From Muricea muricata (lineage: Eukaryota > Cnidaria > Anthozoa > Malacalcyonacea > Plexauridae), in contig OY979717.1 of the NCBI GenBank assembly GCA_963855995.1, positions 25,501,746 to 25,565,745 of the forward strand: DNA of 64,000 bases, read 5' to 3'. A program made the translations under genes and the position numbers. Below, in pieces: positions 20,322 to 30,669 of this stretch. Each line of letters begins with the position of its first letter. Within the stretch, counting starts at the first letter, position 1. The notes beneath the pieces were generated by a model. The model did not search any database and was not told the DNA's origin. It saw only the letters and a list, made by a program, of their open reading frames with translations.

Positions 20322-22239
20322 ATTTATATAATATACCACCAACGTGTCGGCTATAGCGTCCCATGTTCACATTGATTAGAAACCATCAATATAGAAATAT
20401 TTATTGTATTTTGAAATTAAATGAGAACAAGTTGGAACATATACGAAAATTTTATTAAATTGTGTAAGTAGGTCATCACCTAACTTGACGTTGATTGCCC
20501 TTGACAATAGACGTTAGAAGTCCTTACTTCACGCCAGAGTTAAACAATGAATTGCAATGCAAAGTGGGAAACATGTGGGAAAAAATTACCATGTATTCAT
20601 ATGCATTGAAAACCGCATGACGTAAGCACTTCTAAGGTTTATTACAATTACTATTACTACAATTCCATGCAGTTAAGTGCGAAACGATTTTACAACGTTT
20701 CCATCGCAGGAATATGTTCGTGTACCTTGTGGTCAGAATTTCGAGTCTAAAGCTACGGTTACACGTGCGATTATTGTCTCGGACTGGCAACACAAAGGTC
20801 CAATTTTATCGCATTGCCGGTGCGACTGAAATGGCAACATGTGCAAGGGAATTTTTTGAGCGCATATCAATCAGACTAGTCCCTAGCCCTCTTTTTCATT
20901 AGCACTGCCGTCTATTTCCAAGCTTCATTTAACCTTTCGACGCATTGTCGTTCTGTGAAATTTCTTCGCAAAAATCTAGATTCTATATTTCTGGCCAAGT
21001 GCCTTTATTGCGAGTTTTTCTCTGGCTTTGTTTTCTAAATACATGGTTTCTGTATTGTGGATGAGACTGATTCACAACACTGGATTCTTTTGGTAGAATG
21101 AGATTAAAAAATCAAATCTTCACGCATTATTTTCTCAGTGACTGCGAACACTGTTTGTGATGTCTTAAATAATGTTGTGGAAACACAAGAAACACGCGAC
21201 ACACATCCCGAAGAACAGTTTTTATTCGGCCCGTTGCGTTGCCCGCGCATGGAAAAAATTGCACGTGTAAGCTTAACTTAAGTTTTTGTCAAGAGTTCGA
21301 GGGTCGGAAGTCGAGGGCTGACGATTGAAAAGCGGGGATAGAATTTAATTGTTTTCATAATGTCGTACTGGAGCATAAGGTAAAAAATCCCCAAGAATTT
21401 TGTCAATTATATTTGTACAGGACATCTTTCCTAAATGCTGCCGCGAAATCTTATTTATACTACTACGCAAAAAATTACATCCTAAACTTAGATTCCATAA
21501 AATTTGTAAAGCTTTCTCAAATCAACTGTGATACGTCTTTCTTCCACGTAACCACGTCTGCATACTAGTTCAATGACCTGGCCGCGAGTAAAAGACCTGG
21601 AACTAGCTCCCGAATAGAAATCTATTTTGCTGTCTTAGCGATCGTGTTTAGAAAACAAAATTATAAAGCAAAATTTGGAAATTTAGTATTCGAAAAATGG
21701 ATTTTTATTGACAACTATTGGTGGTACTTTTCCGTGTTTTCTGGTTACCTGGTATGTATGAATTAGTATGTACCGTGAATAGAGTCCAGCAATAATCACG
21801 CCTTCGTCAATTCTCCAACACAATTTCCCAGCAGTATTTAGGAACAATTTTCTGTATAAAGTAAATCGACAAAATTTGTATGTTCCAATACCTTATACAA
21901 AATCATCTTTACTTTCAACCCTCGACCCTCTACTTCTAGCCCTTGACATTTGACCCTACACTTTTAACTCTCGACCCTTAATAGACGACCCTCGACTTGC
22001 GTTCCTCGACCCTCTATTTCTAACCTCCACTTTTCATGCATTAAAAAAACTAAATGAAACTAAATACAACATATCTCTTCAAAAATAGCTTCTTCTTGTT
22101 CTAGTTGCTTTGAATAAATTTGAGGTGTTTTGATCGTTTTGGTTTTAAAGACAAATGACCAAAGGTTCAAAAGATGGTAACACTGAACCTATAACTCTAT
22201 ACCTATAAAGGATATAGCCATATAATTATTATATAATAT
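20322..22239. other. Mostly unassigned, with a possible MITE and degenerate CCCTCGA repeats
   Basis: TTACACGTGCGATT near 20759 has a loose inverted match near 21262 (AATTGCACGTGTAA), possibly a 0.5-kb TIR element. At 21915-22020 the words TCGACCCTC/TAGACCCT recur irregularly, and their complement (GAGGGTCG) occurs at 21300-21325. No coding remnant recognised. Confidence 0.4.
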
Positions 22240-22282
22240 ATCGGTTGAAAAATGCCGGTGTCATAGGGATTTTTCGACCGAT
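22240..22282. other. Hairpin
   Basis: ATCGGTTGAAAAAT pairs with ATTTTTCGACCGAT around a 15-base loop. The flanks give no element boundary. Confidence 0.5.
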
Positions 22283-23240
22283 GGATATTTATACAAAAAC
22301 AGTCAATATAAAAAAAGAGTAAACTCGAACATTTATGCTGTCGAATATTTTCGCGCAAAGCGACTTTTCCCTTTCTCTTTGGGGGAGTCTTTATTCATAT
22401 CAAAGTTTATCGGAAATCATTGCAGTGGTGTCTACATAATAAAAAAATGTTCTACGTATAGTGAACATAGTTGAGGCAGGGCATGATGGGTATTGCATGA
22501 ATGCAAGGTAGGTATTTGTTGATGAAAAATAGCCCAAATCAATCGAAGTCCAAGGTATCGCAAGTCATCACAAAATTCAAATTAGCCATAAAGCTAAGAC
22601 AAATAATCTTTTCATCGATGTATTTCTCCCAAACATTTCTTCCACTTCTGGTCATGGCAAAGATATTTAAACACCAGAACTATGAATAAGATGTAAACCA
22701 TCATAATTATCTTGTGTTCATAAGAGTGCTACAAGAATACCGCAAACTTGAGTCAACGAAAAATAATCTATTTCATCAAAAATTAGGTAATTTGCTTGGC
22801 TCAAAGCACAGCCATATCAGTGTATGAATGAAAAATCGTAAAAATAAATACAAATTTGTTTCGGAAATACGAGTTTGATCCGGTATTTTTGACAAGCTAA
22901 TATTTGCCAATGTCGTTTACATTTCTTTTTGCTGATATTATAAAATCATTGTTACACCTACAATAGCTTTCAGTTAATTGTATGTTGATGGCATACATGG
23001 CATCGTTTTTATCGTCTTTTCAACGATAGAATTTTCGTACTAAATTTTCCTCTAAATAAGAGAGACTTTGTCATCAAACTGTAGTAAGAAAATAACCACA
23101 AGCATGCATGCATGTGACCCATCATGAGCAGCTAATTAAACCTGCGCAGCCGGGGTTGGTTGTATACGAGAGGTGAATGCCGCTATCCACTTTCTATATT
23201 ATAATTTTGACTTTAATATCCTTGGTATTCTGTGGATTGC
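22283..23240. other. Unassigned stretch
   Basis: Only short ORFs of atypical composition, and no recognisable repeat or gene. Confidence 0.5.
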
Positions 23241-23246
23241 GGTATA

Positions 23247-23446
23247 GTCTGGCAGATAGGGGTACCAAAAAGCATGTTTACTTACCATATCGAGGGGCAA
23301 TTCCATTTTGGTTTTATCTTGTTTCTAAATGTTGTTCTGCGCGAACAACATTCAGAAATATACTTACTAACCTTAAAGGAACAAGATAAAACCAAAATGG
23401 AATTGCCCCTCGATATGGTAAGTATATCGGCCTCTATCTGCCAGAC
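23247..23446. mobile_element. Palindromic MITE family F4, copy 1
   Basis: TIR GTCTGGCAGATAG is exactly inverted at the right end, with TA on both sides (Tc1/mariner-like). Inner arms (TTACCATATCGAGGGGCAAT and so on) pair to a centre near 23340. A second, expanded copy occupies 45824-46581. ORFs at 23177-23471 are palindrome artefacts. Confidence 0.85.
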
Positions 23447-23959
23447 TAGTAGTTATGTTAAAAATAATTAACTGACGAATTGTGGTTAGCGATATTTAAC
23501 TTTCGCCACCAGGCGTCTGCAGGTCCCATCATAGACTATATATTGCAACATCATGTCTATAAATGTTTTTAAAGTAAAGGCTGCTTTCCACTGGTGCATT
23601 TTACGGATCTGCATGCACGCACGAAAGGTTCGCCTAATTCAATTATTTCTGCCAACTAAAAATATCGGATTAGAGCTTGGTCGCATATATAGCCACAGAA
23701 AGACTACATAAATGTGTCCCTTTAGGATTATTTTTTTAAATTTAAATTCTCTATCTGCATTTAGTAAATGCCTAAACATTACTAACCTTTTTGTCAATAG
23801 TGACGCTATCTTGAATCGCGATGCATTATGGTCTATGAAGATTAAAAACACCATTTATCAAAGAAATATTACGATGAACCCTTAGTTTGTCACAATGAAG
23901 ATACATCAATCAATATAAGTATATAGAAATGTCATTTGTGTTATTAGCTTCCCCGAACA

Positions 23960-24470
23960 TGTGCTTGTTACATATAAGAATGAAAATTGAGATTCTCTTT
24001 ATAGTTTGCGAGAAAGATAATCTAAGTATCGGTCTGTGTGAGTAGGTTTACGGTAAATGTCAATGGAAATCAAACAGTTATTTCTGGAAATCAGAGTGTC
24101 AAGGAAGGCAATTCAACTGTTTTGTTTATGTTCAATGGTAAAATTAATGTGAGGATCAATTGAATTGAGTGTGTCATGAAAGCTTGAAACTGCAGATATC
24201 CTTATTATAGCAAAACTGTCCTCAACAAATCTTTTCAAACCTCAGGGGGTGTTATGGCGTTGTGAATAGCTTGTTCTTCAATGACTTCCATGTAAAGTTG
24301 GCAAAGACTGCACTTACAGAGTACCCATAGCACAACCATGTATTTGCTGGTAATTTTCTACCATAATGATTACAGTATAAGCAAAAAAGCTGTTGGACAA
24401 AACAAATGTCAAGAGCCATAAGATATCACTTATGTCTAGTTTTGTTCTTCCTGCGAATAAAACGTCCTGC
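23960..24470 (-). pseudogene. Penelope-like element reverse transcriptase, 5' piece in inverted orientation
   Basis: On the minus strand, from 24470 downwards, the translation gives a reverse-transcriptase fingers/palm region. It has an MG-P-S/A-type motif (about 24300-24320) and FVED in place of the catalytic YVDD (about 24220-24232). A TSIDPHINFT-like block (24137-24179) and the conserved IYRKPTHTDRYLDY block (about 24010-24050) follow. These are landmarks of Penelope-like elements. At least one TGA (about 24237) interrupts it. The piece abuts, head to head, the plus-strand piece starting at 24471 and shares a perfect 43-base inverted repeat with it. Confidence 0.75.
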
Positions 24471-25250
24471 TCATGACACACTCAATTCAATTGATCCTCA
24501 CATTAATTTTACCTTAGATTATCTTTCTCATTCATAACGACCATAAACATAAAATTAGCACTGCAACGACCCTCATCAACCATTGACCTTTTCTAACAAC
24601 GAAGAAAGAAAAAAAAAACGAGAATTGAAGCAATCCAGTGATGTACTAGAGTTGAATGACTATTTCAGAACCATCCTCAGAGATACATGTATGAAAAAAC
24701 TAGATTCATATTACTCTAGATTAATATGAATGACTATCCTCGTAAACTAGTCTCTAATTTAATCGCAAAACAGAAGAGGAAGAACACTACACCAAGTCCT
24801 GAAGAACTAGTACGAACATTTTTCGAGTCTGTTCAACGCATGCAACAATACAATGGTTATGCAGTTCTACCATACATTAAAGGTCTCACAGAACCACCTA
24901 GAAGGACACTCGAGAAACATGACGTATATAAAGGTTTTTAGCAAACCCATAAAAACCCTGCAGCATGAATTTCCGACTATGGAAGAACAGACGAACGTAA
25001 TTTACAAGATGCCTTGCAAAAACCTATAATGTCATGCAATTTATATGTAATGTATATACTGTATATTCATGCTTACTCAATCAGCACTACTGCATATATT
25101 ATATTAGGTTTCAAGTTACACACCACTCATTTTACTAGTGTCCTTTGAACTCTATTTGTAATCTGCCCATTGAAGGCTTTATAGTCTGATAGCCGAAAGC
25201 TTGTATTTTAATAAATATTTTGAAGTCAGAGAACGTCTTCAATTTGAATA
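24471..25250 (+). pseudogene. Penelope-like element, 3' piece: end of RT, linker and GIY-YIG start
   Basis: It starts with the same 43 bases (inverted) that occur at 24137-24179, then jumps straight to the later LDYLSH-type block, skipping about 110 bases that the minus-strand piece retains. The frame at 24726-24941 carries VLPYIKGL (about 24873-24896), a usual Penelope landmark. It is followed after a TAG by the NVIYKMPCKN-type start of the GIY-YIG endonuclease domain (about 24990-25025). The GCCGAAAGCTTG word near 25192 looks like the 3'-terminal region of such elements. No intact protein. Confidence 0.7.
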
Positions 25251-25882
25251 TTTTGTCATTGTTAGATAGTTTTGTAATACAACAGGACTGGTGCAGTTAT
25301 AATGATCATTAAAAGGCAATTCTTTACAGTTTTTCACATATAGTGTATCTGGTTCAAGCTATTTTTGTTTCAAGTCAGCATGACAATAATATTGTAAATC
25401 ACAGAAATATTAATTGTAAATATGACCCACCCCCTGTTTGCATCTATTTTTTTCTGACTTACCCACTAATGTGTACTCAAAAATAGTGCACCTCCACTTG
25501 AAGCTTCCTCCCTTTTCATGCAATATTAGATATAGAAACTAGAACACAGTTTAACTTTCATAGACCTGTTTGTTACTCAAGTGTGCAAAGTCATTATTAG
25601 CCAAAAAAAACTCACATGTGTACTTGCCATACTCTGCAGTCTGGTTGACAATTTATGTAATAAAATATACGTATCATTGTAGTTCGAATTTTAGCCATTT
25701 CCAGGAGACTCGTTGAAAATATACAGTTTACTGTAATAAAGTAATAAATTGTTGGCGATGTTGATTTTATGAACTCGTAAATTCCCATCTGTCAAACTGT
25801 TTCTCGTAAGATAATCGCCGTTGATCGTAATTGATTTTTGTTTCGAATTCCGACCTGAGGGAAATGAGATGTGATCACAGAT
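25251..25882. other. Unassigned stretch
   Basis: No ORF or repeat recognised. Confidence 0.5.
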
Positions 25883-25996
25883 ATGGCGGGAGAAAGTAAG
25901 ATTATAATAAGAGAAAGCATACGGGAAAGATATGAATATCTGCGCTGCAAATACAAAGAATTGAAGAAAGCTGGAAAAATCGAAATTAACAACTAA
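25883..25996 (+). CDS. Small ORF, 37 codons, unknown
   Basis: ATG 25883 to TAA 25994-25996 encodes a strongly charged, helix-prone peptide (many Arg/Lys/Glu, ending GKIEINN). The start context AGATATGGCGGG is good. It could be a stray exon or chance. No homology recognised. Confidence 0.2.
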   Translation: MAGESKIIIRESIRERYEYLRCKYKELKKAGKIEINN

Positions 25997-26396
25997 AATA
26001 CACTGTTATACAGAATTGCTGCTACAGAACTCATAAACCTGTCTTTGGTAAGACTAAAACAATTTTATATTCATGCTAATTGAAATATCATAAGAATATT
26101 TTCATTCAATCATAATGGAGTGTTCCATTTTAATAATTCGACTATCGTCTTGTTCTGCCAGGATGGAATATGCTATTTGTCACTTCATGAAAATATTCTT
26201 TATTATAAACTTTAGACTTTCAGAATAAAGATGTATTGGACCAAATCAATATGCTGTAAAATTAGTTCTGAAAAGTTCTCAAGTTAAATACTCGTACCCT
26301 TTGTCAAAATTATTAGAATGTGCTAAAAATAGCTACATGTAGACTGACATGTCAGTTTTAATCATTTTTAAATGTTATTTGTATAGATCAATACCG

Positions 26397-26560
26397 ATAT
26401 TTACACACAGTTTTTTCTCATGTGAAAAGCCTTTTCATGATTTGTTCTTAACAAATGTCATGATTAGTCTATCCAATCAGCCTTTCTCAATATTTTCACA
26501 CATGTGAAAACTGTTTTGTTCAATCAGCGCAAGTCTGTGTGTTTACATACCACAAATCTG
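26397..26560. mobile_element. Imperfect palindromic MITE
   Basis: ATATTTACACACAG (26397) pairs with CTGTGTGTTTACATA (about 26546-26560), and the inner words CATGTGAAAA and TTTTCACATG pair. The centre CATGATTTGTTCTTAACAAATGTCATG is itself a hairpin. Confidence 0.6.
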
Positions 26561-27889
26561 TTCACAGCTGTCAAAGTTTTTGGCAAGTATTTTTTCAAGG
26601 ATTTTTTTTGCTTATTTAAAAAAAAATTAAAAACTGCTGGTTTATTTAGGGTTTTCATTTTATACTATTAGATCTTGGTCAAAAAGCAAAGTAATTTTCA
26701 TTTGTATGTAAGATGCCGTAATTCAGTTTTGTTTTGGGTTTTGTATAAGTAAAGTGCTCTTTGCCAGTCGCTTCATGTTCTAACTCAACTGGTACTAGCC
26801 TGTTCTTAAAAAGAATTTAATGAGAGTTTAGTTTTTACAACTCAAATGTTGTACAAAGTTTCATGGTATGTTAAGTTTCATGGTATATTACTGAATTATT
26901 TACTGAATGCAAGACTTTTTTACTAATTTAACTCAAGGAAACCCCCACCCCAGTAAACATGTATACAGATGTTCTGGGGTAGGGGGTTCAGGGGGTTTAA
27001 TTATTAGTTACAACCCCCCCCCCCCAAAAAAAAAAATGCCCCCCCCCTCAAATCATTTTAACCCCCATAATTTTAAAGCTTAATAAATACTGTAGTCTAG
27101 TATTTAAGTGAAGTATGTAGCCATGATCTATGTTTATATAGCTTTGAGCATATTATGTGGTTTTTGTTTGCATGCAACATTAAACTTTGCTTCATATATA
27201 TTGGCTGTGAGAGAGCAGAGAACAGAGTACCCCCCCCTCCCCACACAGTTATGGCAACACCCCCAATAATAATATAAAAATCCACTTATGCCGGTAAAAA
27301 ACCTTGTGAGAAAAGTGACAAGATTATACATTTCAAGCACTATTTTAGAAGTCTTTGAATTAACCAGATGTGATTCATGGTAAAAATATGACACGGCTGT
27401 GAAAAATCTACACCTACAAAAAGATTAATGTTGGAAATTTTTATTTTGAATACTGGTTTACGCGTCTGTAAAATATTTATATTATTGCATGGTAAAAAAT
27501 ATGATGAATAAGTTCAATATTAATTAAGTGTATTGAGCATATTAAGCATATTCAAAGCATTTGTGTATATGCAATTTATTTAGTGCAAAAGGTATCATTT
27601 AACTCCCAATGATAAATCTTTTATTAACACATCAGCAATGGGATGTGAGTTCTTGTATTCATTTGGCTGTTCAAGTGAATGTCATATACATTGCAAACTT
27701 GAATTAATAATTTAATTCTTACATCTTTAGTCTAGTACATAGTCTATTAGTAACAAGGTTTAGCCAAATGTCCAAAACAGCTAAATAACTTCGACATTAG
27801 TGTCTTCCATCACTCACATTTTCACTTTGCAACCTTCACCCAACTCTGGACTTTCACATGCCACGTACATAGGGTATACCCAACCTATC
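26561..27889. other. Unassigned AT-rich stretch with C-tracts
   Basis: C-rich homopolymer runs at 27016-27055 and 27229-27245, and GGGGTAGGGGGTT near 26975. No gene or element recognised. The ORFs here are short and carry low-complexity residues. Confidence 0.5.
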
Positions 27890-27904
27890 TTCTTCTAATC
27901 ATTT

Positions 27905-28005
27905 TTGTTTGTTTTAATTTCAGGGCACTACCTTGGTTGCACCAACTTACTAAATGATTTTACTGTATTGCGCTATGGTGGAACATACATGAATTGGTAG
28001 GCTAT
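27905..28005 (+). repeat. Dispersed repeat, second copy at 38720-38822
   Basis: CTACCTTGGTTGCAC-AACTTACTA, TACTGTATTGCGCTAT and TACATGAATT-GTAGGC recur in order at 38720-38822. About 100 bases, unknown origin. Confidence 0.7.
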
Positions 28006-28178
28006 AATCTAAAGTCAAATAACAGTTCATATAATAATCAGAGTTCGTTTTAGCTTTTCATTGGTAAAGAATCGTATCTATTTTGTTTTGTATAGATCAT
28101 GTCACGTCAAATGGCGTGTCTTTTCGTTGCACTACAAAGCCTATTTTGGCAAACATTGTTCAACCTTTTATTATATAA

Positions 28179-28592
28179 AACAAATAGATAACACTTTGCT
28201 GTTGTCTGTTCAGGTGTAGAATCATTTTCAAAACTATTGGGACAGACAGCCCTTAAGCTTATAATTTAAGGAAAATTATATCCTATCTCATTTTTACCTG
28301 CTACAGTTTCTACAAATGGCTTGAAAACATTGATCGGGGAGGGGAACGGGGGGGGGGGACCAGGGAGCGGAAAATGTGACAGAGAAACCACACTAAACAG
28401 ATATTTATCTGTAAGCTGCAGGTGTCCCAATAACTTTTGAAACTGATTGTAGTTACACGGTAGACGTCATAATGTGAAAAAAAACAAACTCACCTAGGCT
28501 GCTCGTGGGCCACTTTTTTGTTCTTACCACATTATGACGTCTACCGTGTATCTATAACTGAACAGACAACGGTAAAATGTTATCTATTTGTT
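28179..28592. mobile_element. Inverted-repeat element with inner palindrome
   Basis: AACAAATAGATAACA-TTT... (28179-28213) pairs with 28559-28592. Inside, ACACGGTAGACGTCATAATG (28455) pairs with its exact complement ending 28549, bracketing a short loop. A G-run lies at 28348-28360. Confidence 0.75.
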
Positions 28593-28599
28593 AATTACA

Positions 28600-28821
28600 C
28601 TACCAGCCGCGAGTAAGGGTACTGCACAACCATTCGCGAGTACTCAATACTCGTAAACTGCGAGTCTAACGAGTCTAATTCACTCGCAACGACTCGCAAG
28701 TTTCGATTCGTTACGCATACTGTCATATATCGAAACGAAATGTGAAGACTTGATTTTGCAACGAAAAGAATAGGTCTGGATTAAAATGCTAAATTATAGT
28801 TAGCAGTAACAGATTTCACAG
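28600..28821 (+). repeat. Left arm of an 8-kb inverted repeat
   Basis: About 220 bases, from the CGCGAGTA/ACTCGTAAACTGCGAGTC words to AACAGATTTCACAG, recur in reverse complement at 36312-36925 (right arm, split by insertions). Over the central 150 bases the two arms differ at only a handful of positions. The sequence between holds the gypsy element and a second gypsy remnant. It could be the TIR of a large transposon or two opposed copies of a small repeat. Confidence 0.75.
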
Positions 28822-29545
28822 CACTTGGCGATTAGAGATTCATGGCTTTCCGTCTTTCGTGGCTGTAATGGCTTTAATTATCGGAATTATTAAAAAAAAT
28901 GATATACCGCGCTTGTATGCGTTTAAGCAAAAACTATTTGGATAGCTGCAATGACGGCGTAATTAAGAAAATAGGTGTAGTACAATTGAGTACATGCGTC
29001 TACGTTGCTGCGAACATCCTAGATAACTGTACCATCGGAAGTTTCAAAAGTATGTTTTAAATTAATTGATAAAAAATGATCTAACATTCAAGTAGTTAGA
29101 GGCCACAGTAACTAATGATATTGATTTCAATATTCTAAAACAGAACGAATAGCCAACAACAAATGATACTTGTAAATTCCAACGGGTGAAAATTAAGTAA
29201 AGTACATTGGCCTCTGATTACAAAATAATGTTATTATATCCAAATATATTCATGATTAAATTCTCAATTACTTTGCAGTGTCGAGGCTGTTGCGTTTCTT
29301 AAATAAAATCTTTAATGAAGTTGTGTCGAGCTAACCACAAGAAAATATAATAACTAATAACTATGGAAAAGCAATATATATATTTGGCGCCCACTATACC
29401 TATGTTACATTAGGTTAAATACTTTGTTACATCCTTCGTTACCAAAAAAGATAAAATTATAAAGACAAAAGTATTTCGAATACGATATCGTTCTAATATC
29501 TAACTCAATGTTCAAACTAATGTCTATATCAATGACTAAACTAAC
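28822..29545. other. Unassigned stretch before the gypsy insertion
   Basis: Nothing recognisable. The last four bases (TAAC, 29542-29545) are the target duplication of the LTR element. Confidence 0.55.
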
Positions 29546-29721
29546 TGTAACATATGCTAGGAATTAGTAAGAAATAGGACACCATTAGATAGAGATTTGG
29601 TGACAGGCAAATTAAGATATAATCGGGGATGGGCATATGGTGTAAAAAGATATATATAAATAACAGAGGAATAAAGCGAGTGTTGCTCTATTATTGTGTC
29701 TTGTTTTTGGCGTATATTACA
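29546..29721 (+). repeat. 5' LTR
   Basis: 176 bp, TG...CA ends. Contains AGATATATATAAATA (about 29650), a TATA-like box, then GAATAAAGCG near 29670, which could serve as polyadenylation signal. One base differs from the 3' LTR. Confidence 0.95.
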
Positions 29722-29740
29722 TTTGGTGTCGTGACCAGGA
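29722..29740 (+). promoter_or_regulatory. Primer-binding site region
   Basis: TTTGGTGTCGTGACCAGG starts directly after the LTR and contains the TGG expected for pairing with a tRNA 3' CCA end. The tRNA identity cannot be told without a search. Confidence 0.5.
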
Positions 29741-30669
29741 TGGCCACAACGAGAAGTACGAGTGTAGCGCTTCCTGAGGTATTTTCAGATGGGGATATTG
29801 TTTTATGGCTGCGAAAATTCGAGCTTTGTTCGACAGCAAACGACTGGAAAGATGCCGATATGTTAAAACGGTTACCGACACTTTTGTCTGGTAAGGCTTT
29901 TGCGGTTTTTGAGCGTCTCTCAGCGAAGGAGAAAGGAGATTATAAAACGTTGACGAAAGCCTTGTCGACGGCGTTTGGCGGAGATACAACGGGCAAACAC
30001 ATTGCTATGATGGCGTTTCGTAGCCGAACGAGAAAGCCAGACGAAGACATCCAAGTGTTTGCGTACAATTTGGAGGCATTGTTAAGGCGCGCAATGCCGA
30101 ACATCGGAAACGCAGACAGGGAAGTCCTTCTCCAGCAACAATTCATTGAAGGGGTGGACGTAGAACTAAAGAAGGAACTATTACAACGACCGAAAAATTC
30201 GTACGGAGAAACGGTCTCGGTTGCGCAGCAACTCGACCTAGCGAGTCAGATTTCATCACACCAAACGGGGGGTCAAGTCAACCTGGCGAGTGCAAGCGGC
30301 AGTCTTCAGCCAACAATGACCAGTCAGCCACTGGTTACCCAGTTGATGGAGAACATGGAAACCCTTACCAGGAAAGTAAGCGAGCTATCTGTATCTGTCG
30401 CGAATGTCAACGCCATGTCAGCGCGAAGCTCAGCCAGGGGAAGGCGTGGGCCTTGTTATCAATGTGGCAAGATGGGCCACCTCGCCGACGAGTGCAGAAG
30501 TTCCGGTACCGGAAATAGACGGGCAGACTATCGACAACGCCACGCCGAAAATTATTGCTTTGTATGTGGGCAAATCGGACATTTCGCGCGAGAATGCCGC
30601 TTTCGGTTCCAGTCTTCTGCCTCGGGCCAACCGCGTCAGGGAAACGATCAAGGGCCGACCCGTTACTAG
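29740..30669 (+). CDS. gag: Gag of the Ty3/gypsy element, intact
   Basis: 309 codons from ATG 29740 to TAG 30667-30669. An upstream in-frame ATG in the LTR at 29629 is less likely because it lies before the expected transcript body. The N-terminal 200 residues match a retrotransposon gag capsid region (W-x5-F/L-rich helices). A Ser/Gln-rich linker and two CCHC zinc knuckles follow: CYQCGKMGHLADEC (about 30454-30495) and CFVCGQIGHFAREC (about 30556-30597). Gag coats the genomic RNA in cytoplasmic particles. Its end overlaps pol by a -1 frame, with a slippery GGGAAAC at 30639-30645. No stop or frameshift inside. Confidence 0.93.
   Translation: MATTRSTSVALPEVFSDGDIVLWLRKFELCSTANDWKDADMLKRLPTLLSGKAFAVFERLSAKEKGDYKTLTKALSTAFGGDTTGKHIAMMAFRSRTRKPDEDIQVFAYNLEALLRRAMPNIGNADREVLLQQQFIEGVDVELKKELLQRPKNSYGETVSVAQQLDLASQISSHQTGGQVNLASASGSLQPTMTSQPLVTQLMENMETLTRKVSELSVSVANVNAMSARSSARGRRGPCYQCGKMGHLADECRSSGTGNRRADYRQRHAENYCFVCGQIGHFARECRFRFQSSASGQPRQGNDQGPTRY
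30639..30645 (+). promoter_or_regulatory. Candidate -1 ribosomal frameshift site GGGAAAC
   Basis: In the gag frame the heptamer reads G GGA AAC, the X-XXY-YYZ form of -1 slippery sites. It lies 21 bases before the gag stop at 30667, inside the gag/pol overlap. Slipping here enters the open pol frame at CGA (30645). A downstream stimulatory structure was not verified. Confidence 0.6.

Noticed and set aside
23177-23471. 70- and 79-codon ORFs
   Set aside because: They read through the F4 palindrome.
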